This document shows, piece after piece, positions 57,729-64,000 of a stretch of 64,000 nucleotides of DNA; the stretch's first letter is position 1; every line of letters begins with the position of its first letter. A model generated the notes under the pieces. The model saw only the letters and a list, made by a program, of their open reading frames with translations. It made no database searches and was not told where the DNA came from. This DNA is from Turnera subulata (lineage: Eukaryota > Streptophyta > Magnoliopsida > Malpighiales > Passifloraceae). Position numbers and translations under genes: made by a program. The stretch spans positions 4,203-68,202 of the forward strand of contig JAKUCV010000371.1 of NCBI GenBank assembly GCA_028386065.3, in the 5' to 3' direction.

Positions 57729-58010
57729 CATGAATCGACCCAACCTCTATTTATCCAAATATACAATAATTATAGTGAAATAGTGCTGACATGTGGCATA
57801 ATACAGTAAACACGATAGTATATTAGCTGAATGGTAGTGCATTATATAATCCTCTTCCGAGCATGGGGACATTCATGAACAACACAATGGAAGCATTATA
57901 CACATATTCAGTGATAGCTTATGCAATACCTGGCGCAAGCTAATGGATCCGAGCCCTGTCTGAGGAATTACCATAACCGCCTAGATGCAAGTTTGATCTA
58001 TGATCAATTA
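57729..58010 (-). mobile_element. Decayed fragment of the family-B LTR
   Basis: TGAATCGACCCAACCTC at 57729 matches the reversed end of the LTR at 16556-19851. The match continues through GAAATAGTGCTGACATGTGGC, ATGGGGACAT, GGAAGCATTATACACATATTCAGT and GGATCCGAGCCCTGTCTGAGG. It then stops near 58010 at the next element. Confidence 0.75.
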
Positions 58011-58023
58011 ACCTGCATGGATT

Positions 58024-58440
58024 TGAGCCTTTTTTTTGATTCCTATGTTAGCCCCTAAGTTGGATGTCATCTCTGTGTTAGATTTTAGCTTATTTTTATC
58101 CCTCTGTTCACCCCATTTGGCCTAGTTTAGTCTATTTCACCCCAATCCGGTAACAATTGTTGGCGTGGCAAGTTTTCTAGTGCCATATCAGTTATATAGG
58201 ACCCACATGTTAAGTCCACGTTCACAGCCCACAGGTTTGGTTTTTTAGACTAAACATGTGGGTCCCACATAGCTGACATGGCGCCGGAAAACTTGCCACG
58301 TCAAAAATTTTCACCGGATTCAGGTGAAATACACAAAACTAGGCCAAGTTGGGTGAATAGAGCTATGAAAATAAGTCGAAATCTAACATAGGGATGACTT
58401 CTAATTTTAGGGGCTAACACAGGGATCAAAAATGGCTTTA
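58024..58440. mobile_element. Fold-back (MULE-like) element, about 0.42 kb
   Basis: Two arms of about 190 bp are inverted copies (GTTAGCCCC, GTTAGATTT, TTGGCCTAGTTT, CAATCCGGT, ACGTGGCAAGTTTTC, GGACCCACATGTT) around a centre near 58235. The exact ends and target duplication are not resolved. The arms have drifted, so it is older than the fold-back at 14816-15150. Confidence 0.75.
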
Positions 58441-59135
58441 TTCCATCGAGATGTGATGGAATAATAGCATCATTTTCTTCGATTGACTTTCTTTTGAGGT
58501 TTGGAACAAGTGATAGCTTGATTAAGACACTTTTCCATTTGACATTTTTGTTCATCTCCCTTAATTTCTTGTTCTCGTAAACTCCCACTGTAAGAGGTTG
58601 CATGGCCTCACTTTCTTTTGAGTCACTAGCCTTATTGGAGCATTCTTCTTTAGATCCGTGTTCCTAGGCATGTCACATGGTGAGATGGCTTTACTCCTAG
58701 TTGGATCTTGGGTATTGACGGGCAAACTTGAAAAGCCCTTCTTCTTGGAATAATTGCATGTTTCCATCTTCTTCCACTTCTATGGTCTTTTGAGTGCATT
58801 TCCCTTCAATGTTAGGCTTCTTAGCCCCTTGTTCGTCTTGAATCCTAATTGCACCGTCTTTTCATCTTATTTCCTCAATCACGTGTTCCAAAAGTCAACG
58901 CATTAAGGATATTAATTCCCAATCATCGAAATCCATGGCACCTTGCTCGTCTTTAAATTGAATGAAACTAACCTCAGTCACATTCATGGTCTTTGTCAAT
59001 GTCTTCACCATGTCATTCCAACCAAAATATTTGTCACTCATGGTTTCCTAAGGAACACAATTTTCAAAGAATAACGTCTACGGCCATCAGAAGACCTAAG
59101 CTCAAACTTAGTTTTATTTTTGCATTTTTTGAAAA
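58441..59135 (-). pseudogene. Possible retroelement gag-like remnant
   Basis: The - strand gives Lys/Ser-rich short frames (58561-58767 and around 58870-59050, the latter beginning MSDKYFGWNDMVKTL). They look like the linker and start of a plant retroelement gag, but no diagnostic motif is present. I treat this as an unresolved fossil. Confidence 0.3.
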
Positions 59136-59583
59136 GGGTTAAACACCTTTTATATACCTAGAGTTTTTCTTTTGTCCCGATCGTATATCCCGGAGTTTCT
59201 GTGTCCCTTTTATGTACATCGAGTTTCAATTTCTGTCCTTTTTGTGTATCTCGGGCAGCCCGGACGATGACATGGCCATTTGCCCGAGTCCACTTGACAC
59301 GTGGCATAATGCCATTGGTGTCATGTGGAAATTTGTGTGGGAACCACAAACTAGAATATTTGAGGAATAAGGTGGGACCCACAATAATATCCATTTGGTG
59401 TCAATAGAATTGCGACATGTGTCAAGTGGGCCCTAGTAGATGGCCATGTCACCGTCCGGGCTGCCCGAGGTACACAAAAGGGACATAAATTAAAACTCGA
59501 GGTACATAAAAGGGACACAGAAACTCCGGGGTATACGATCGGGACAAAAGAAAAACTCGAGGTATACAAAAGGTGCTTAACCC
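59136..59583. mobile_element. Fold-back MULE-like element, 448 bp
   Basis: It starts GGGTTAAACACCTTTT and ends AAAAGGTGCTTAACCC, with arms of about 190 bp. GAAAA occurs directly on both sides (59131-59135, 59584-59588), shorter than the usual 9 bp. Each arm contains repeated sub-units of the type GTACACAAAAGGGACA...AACTCGAGG and a CGGGCAGCCCGG palindrome. It is related to the element at 60038-61715. Confidence 0.85.
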
Positions 59584-60027
59584 GAAAAGAAAACGATGTG
59601 AAAGATGAGACAAAACGATTTATGATGGAACAAACTCGCAATACATTTTTTTTTCCTCCAATATATTTTTTCTGAAAGATGTTTTTTTTTGGGTTTTTGT
59701 GTTTTTTCTCAAAAAAACTAAAAACTTGAATGAAAAACAAAATACACTTTGGCTCGAGAAATTTGTTTTTTTTTTTTAAAAATATGTGACGTAGTGTAAT
59801 GTTTAATGCATACAACATGGATTCCTAAAACAACATTGATCGCGAAAGAAAACACAACAAAGGACAAAACAACACCAAGGATTCATCATTAAAAATTTAG
59901 CATTATTTCATTTATATGCATGGTGTGCTAGAGTATGTAGGTTGGTGGGGGCCAAAAAATCGCGGCTAAGGAAGAGTTTGGCCTACTTACATGTGACACT
60001 TGGTGTCACGTGAGGTTGTTGGCCTAT
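59584..60027. other. Short spacer between two MULE-like elements
   Basis: AT-rich with several long T and A runs. I see no gene. Confidence 0.5.
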
Positions 60028-60037
60028 TATTCCCTAT

Positions 60038-61715
60038 GGGTTAAGCACCTTTTTAGGCCCCCGAGTTTTACGTTTGTCCCGTTTGTATACCCGGGAGTTT
60101 TTCTGTCCCTTTTGTATACCCCGAGTTTTGGATTTTGTCCCTTTTCTGTACCTCGGGCAGCCCGGATAATGACGTGGCCATCTGCCCGGGTCCATTTGAC
60201 ACATGTCGGGTTTCTATTGGACCACATAGTTTTAAAGAGTGGGACCCACATTTTTTCAGAGTTTTAATTTCCAAAAATTTTTATTTGATTTTTAAATTAA
60301 AATACCGGTTGGTTGGCCCGATTTTATTCCCGGTTTACCAAATACGGTTTGAGTTAAGAAAAAAACCCATCCCAATCAATTTAACTACTTATTCTAATTT
60401 CCTACCCGTTTTCTTTTTCTTCTCTCTTTTGATTTTTTTTCCTCTTTTTTTTTCTCTTCTTCTTCCTCCCCACTCACGGTGCCGCTTCCCAATTTCCTCA
60501 ATCTCCTTATAATTCCCAATTTTCTCAATCTCATTTCCCCTATCTGTCCTCCTTGCCCCCTCCCCCACCCTCTCCCTCTCCCTCGCCCTCCTCCTCTACT
60601 GCGCCCCCTGCCTTTCAATCATCAAACAGTCGCCGTCGCCAACCGCATCGAGTGAAGGAGGAAGAAGGCTCGGGCGATTCGCGTACTGGAGCCCCCCGAC
60701 TCGACCTGTGCGTGGACGCGCGGGGGAGTCGTCGTCGCTGCCTTTGCACCGCCGTTGCTTGGTAAGCCCCCTCGACCCTCCTCCCTTCCTCGTTTCTTCC
60801 GCTTTGTTGGGTTTGGTGTGGTGTCTAATCGGGTTGTTCTATCTGTGTGTGTGTATGGGTGGTGGTGGTGGTTTCGAGTTGGGTTGTTGTTGATGGCAGT
60901 GACAGTGACGGATCTGCTTGTTTACGGTGGTCGAGGTGGCGGTGGGGTTGTGTGTGCTGGTCGCTGGCCGGATGTGGTTTATGGCTATTGAGGCTAATGT
61001 ATAACAAAACTCTGGGGTTCAACTACAGCTCATGGGGTTCAAAACTCTGGGTTGTGGTGGTGGGTCAGTTGTGTTGGTTGCTTGGCGTGTTGGTGGTCGG
61101 GCTGTGGTCACCGGGTGTTTGTGGCCGGGCAGTGGTTATTTATGGCCGGAGGCAAAGGAGAGGCCGTGATGATTGGCCGACAGTGAAGAGCCATGCTGGC
61201 CGGAGGCAAAGGAGAGTGGTGGATAATTAACATGGGCTTACTAATTATTAGATTAATTAAGGGATAATATGGTTTAATAATGTGGGTTAAATATATATAC
61301 AATCCTAATAATAGTAATAATTTTGTTAATAATTTTTGGGATAATATTTCGGTCCTAATTTAAAATTGATGTGGGTGGTTTTTTTTTTCTAACTCGGATT
61401 GAATTGGGCTAACTGGGAGTAAAATCGGGCCAACCAGCTGGTATTTCAATTAAAAAATCGAAAAAAGAATTTTAGATTTTTCAAAAAATAAAATTCGGTA
61501 GGATAAGGTGGCCCCACTTTTTGTCGATGTGGACCAATAAGTGTCTGACACGTGTCGGGTCTGCCCGGGCAGCTTGCCACGACATCGGCCGGGCTGCCCG
61601 AGGTATAGAAAAGGTCAAAAACTGAAATCCAGGGTACCTAAAAGGGACAGGGAAACTCATAGGTACACAAACGGGACAAACGCGAAACTCGGGGGCCCAA
61701 AAAGGTGCTTAACCC
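60038..61715. mobile_element. Non-autonomous MULE with captured GC-rich sequence
   Basis: Terminal repeats of about 190 bp (GGGTTAAGCACCTTTTT ... AAAAAGGTGCTTAACCC) and a 10-bp duplication TATTCCCTAT at 60028-60037 and 61716-61725. There is no transposase. The middle (60540-61230) is GC-rich, with CT-rich leader-like sequence, a Pro/Ser/Arg frame and GTTGCTTG-GTAAGC at about 60756-60769 that resembles an exon-intron border. This suggests a captured gene 5' end (Pack-MULE), but I cannot name the source. Confidence 0.88.
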
Positions 61716-61725
61716 TATTCCCTAT

Positions 61726-62620
61726 CATCGACGAGCAATGGGTAATGGACAAAGCTCTAGCCATAACCCCACAAGATGGTATGTATGGTCTAGGCTTCAC
61801 TTTGCTCCCTTAAGGTAACAATTCAAACACAAAGTGATGCAACCATGCATGTGACATATAAAGAGAAATAAATACTATTTAAAATTAAATATTATCTCTT
61901 AAACCCACTAGATCCCTAATGGAGTTGCCAACTATGAGAACCTAGACTATGTATCCCTTTGGTCTTCTCACTTAAACCTTAGAGTCGCCACCCAGATTTT
62001 ATTCAATGGGAAAAATTTAGGAAAAATATTCGCTACTCCATAACTAATAAAAGGGACTAGTCGACAAAATCAAAGTGTCAGACTCAGGGATTCGTCATAG
62101 TTAGGAAGGTATGAAGCACCAAGCTATGTCTGGGCGAGATAATACTTAATTTTAAATAAAATATGTAACTCATGTATGTGTGTGCATGTGTACAAGCAAC
62201 ACAAGCAACAATTGTAGCATGCATAAACGATAACGATAACATAAGGGAAAAGAAAATGAAAACAAAAAATTAGGCTTGTATGTCAATCCACTAGAGACTA
62301 ACTATGTAACCTGGTGACTGAGATCAAAGCTCACATAGTTCTTACAACAACACAACATTAAATCAGACATAGTTAGTAGCATCAAAACATTATCATCAAA
62401 TTGAAACAAGAATCGAAAAGGGAAGAGCACACTTACCTTGTTCATGGGCAGAAACTATTTGTTGACTTTTACTAGGGATTTCACAAGGAAATTGACTGAA
62501 TCAACATTTGATAAAAAATAAAAAATTTTAGGTCGCTCTCTTAGCTTTCTAGAGACTCCAAGATCACTCGAATCTTGCATTTGGAACTTGAGTTGTGGCA
62601 TTTTTACCGAGATTGTCTGT
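61726..62620. other. Degraded retroelement leader-like sequence
   Basis: 61925-62130 contains GTTGCCAACTATGAGAACC and GAGTCGCCACCCAGATTTTATT...GGGAAAAATTTAGG, a phrase I associate with leaders of large plant gypsy elements (Tat/Athila). No coding part is attached. The rest is featureless. Confidence 0.35.
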
Positions 62621-62639
62621 CCGATCATGAAGCTTGATC

Positions 62640-63068
62640 AATGGATTTTGGCCTGCCTCATCAAGAAGTCCTTCATTTGCTTTGGTACTCTTATCCTTCA
62701 CCACATGGCCCTCTATAATGAACATTTACATGGTTCTCTGATTACTCTTTTTTGCTAACAAACTGAAGATTACTCCTACACTTGCTGATAAGCCCATTGT
62801 TCTCAAGAAGATTAATGCTGATAGTTTGGCTAAGATGTCAATCAAGCCAAATCCTGATGGAGAATATTCTGTGACCAAATTTGCTTCTAAGGGTCCAAAA
62901 CTTGGTGATTTGTTTGACCAAGTAATCACTCTCATGGGAGAGATCAGTGGGCTGAAGGTAGAAGTGAGCTTTATTCGCAGCCAAATGAAGAAATCTCGGA
63001 ATAAGATCTTTGAGAAGCTCGACCAAATTGCTGCAATCCTCTCTCGAGATGCCTCTGATGATGAATGA
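62640..63068 (+). pseudogene. 3'-proximal ORF of a SIRE-like copia element, remnant
   Basis: The open part 62826-63068 encodes about 80 residues with a coiled-coil-like end (VSFIRSQMKKSRNKIFEKLDQIAAIL) and an acidic tail (DASDDE). The frame can be followed back to about 62750 (KPIVLKKINADSLAKM). Before that, 62620-62700 gives KLDQWILACLIKKSFICFG in another frame. Position after pol and before the 3' LTR fits the extra ORF of SIRE/Maximus elements, once called env-like. No membrane or fusion feature is visible. Confidence 0.5.
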
Positions 63069-63356
63069 TGCTCCAACAAATCTGATGCTCTAAGTCATGC
63101 ATTGTATTCTCATCTTTTATCTATTTTGCATTAGTACTTTCTTTTATTATTACTGCTCCTTTTGGTCTGCAAGACTTGAATATTTGGCTTTGTTTTTGGA
63201 TATTTGGTTTTATTTGCTATCTATTATCTCCTTTGGATTTTGTTTTTTTGCTGATGCCAAAAGAGGGAGATGAATGTTGCTATTGATGTTATTTGTTGTT
63301 GAAGTTATGTTCTACTGCTGTTACGATATTTGTGTGAAACGTTTTATGCAAGGAAC

Positions 63357-63925
63357 AACATTTGGCTCAATGGAACAGCCAAATGTTAATTTGAAAATGT
63401 TTGTGCTTATACTGTTGGCTGATGAGTAAGCCAAATGATATGTTGAGAATCTTTGCAGGGATACTTATATAAACCTTGGGTATGAAAATCATGCCAGACG
63501 AATTTGTATACTGAGATTTTATGCAGAGGGAGCTATTGGCAAAAAGCCTTTAGTATTTTTTAGTATACGGTGCATATACGCGGGGGAACATTTGGCTGAA
63601 AAATCGAGCCAAATGAATGCGCCAGACATTTTCTCAATTATGCTTTAAAAAAAGGTGAGCTTGCTTAACCAGTTATCTTATTTCTAACCACTGCTTTGTT
63701 GGCAAAATAGACAATATGTTTGTCATCATAAAAAAGGGAGAGATTGTTACCCTAAATATGTATTAAGAGCTTAATTAAGTAATTAATTAAGACTAATCTT
63801 GTTTAGTATATTTACAATGGTTATTCAATGCCTATATTATTATTTTGATGGTTAACAAACATTGTGGAAAGCCCTTGTGTGTTTTAAGCATTTGGAGAAA
63901 AATTTGGTTCTCGCAGAAACCAAAT
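63357..63925. repeat. TTTGGCT-stem hairpins in the 3' end of the SIRE-like element
   Basis: AACATTTGGCT/AGCCAAATGTT (63357-63387, 9-nt loop), TTGGCT/AGCCAA (63415-63434, 8-nt loop), CATTTGGCT/AGCCAAATG (63589-63615, 9-nt loop) and ATTTGGTT/AACCAAAT (63902-63925, 8-nt loop). The last lies inside the LTR. Its stem changes C to T and the partner G to A. Confidence 0.85.
63730..63744 (+). other. Polypurine tract of the SIRE-like element
   Basis: AAAAAAGGGAGAGAT directly before TGTTACCC. This is the usual purine tract before a copia 3' LTR. Confidence 0.7.
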
Positions 63926-64000
63926 ACCATGAAGATTTGGCTTCATCGTGGCTTTTCCATCGGACCAAACGGTCGTTGTCTGGGCAATTGGAGTTGTGGT
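63745..64000 (+). mobile_element. Start of the 3' LTR of a SIRE-like copia element
   Basis: It begins TGTTACCCTAAATATG after the polypurine tract and continues to the window end. The other LTR and most of the body are not in this window, so the assignment rests on the tract, the TG start and the ORF remnant before it. Confidence 0.6.

Noticed and set aside
60553..60990. Pro/Arg-rich and Gly/Val-rich frames inside the MULE
   Set aside because: They overlap in several frames, have no domain, and sit in captured GC-rich sequence.

Overview
This window is nuclear DNA of a flowering plant, most likely a dicot-type angiosperm. Three intron-containing or GPI-anchored plant genes sit in a large amount of AT-rich, nested transposon sequence. 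I see no bacterial, organellar or viral genome structure. The three host genes are all on the + strand: a TGD1-type chloroplast lipid-importer permease (26576-27771), a cellulose synthase-like D gene (48805-53174) and a fasciclin-like arabinogalactan protein gene (54555-55301). The last two belong to cell-wall biology and lie about 1.4 kb apart. I see no operon-like link between them.

Layout. 1-7900: a decayed autonomous Helitron (Rep and helicase remnants, 3' end CTAG at 7900), split by a solo LTR (1443-4339, target duplication GGTAA). 8712-20925: a non-autonomous gypsy-type element on the - strand with 3.07-kb LTRs (target duplication ACTAA). Its LTR at 14217-20925 was later hit by a perfect 335-bp fold-back (14816-15150) and by a diverged 3.3-kb solo LTR (16556-19851). 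21626-24703: another solo LTR (TCACA). 24704-28200: the TGD1 region. 29417-44702: a CRM-clade chromovirus on the - strand (ACATC). It carries a copia element inside its 3' LTR (29775-35988, AAATG) and a Pack-MULE inside pol (37643-39684, 9-bp duplication) that holds a piece of S-adenosylmethionine synthetase. 44703-56000: the CSLD and FLA genes with their flanks. 56000-64000: a minisatellite, three fold-back/MULE elements, a fragment of the 3-kb LTR family, and the 3' end of a SIRE-like copia element whose 3' LTR starts at 63745 and runs off the window. Nearly all these boundaries are fixed by matching target-site duplications read directly from the sequence.

Two patterns stand out. First, a 227-residue protein gene of unknown function (ORF-B) lies antisense inside two unrelated non-autonomous LTR elements, a copia element and a gypsy-type element. 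The copies are about 72% identical over their first 115 residues, the differences are mostly silent or conservative, and each copy has its own TATA box. The copia copy is intact although that element's own gag-pol is ruined. Second, several of the retroelements carry arrays of tiny perfect hairpins in which the loop is fixed for the element family while the stem changes with compensating bases: loop NNAC in the 3-kb LTRs, GACTGCRGGA in the diverged LTR, NNGAA in the copia element, plus TTTGGCT-stem hairpins in the SIRE-like 3' end. I know of no description of either pattern, but I cannot search for one here.
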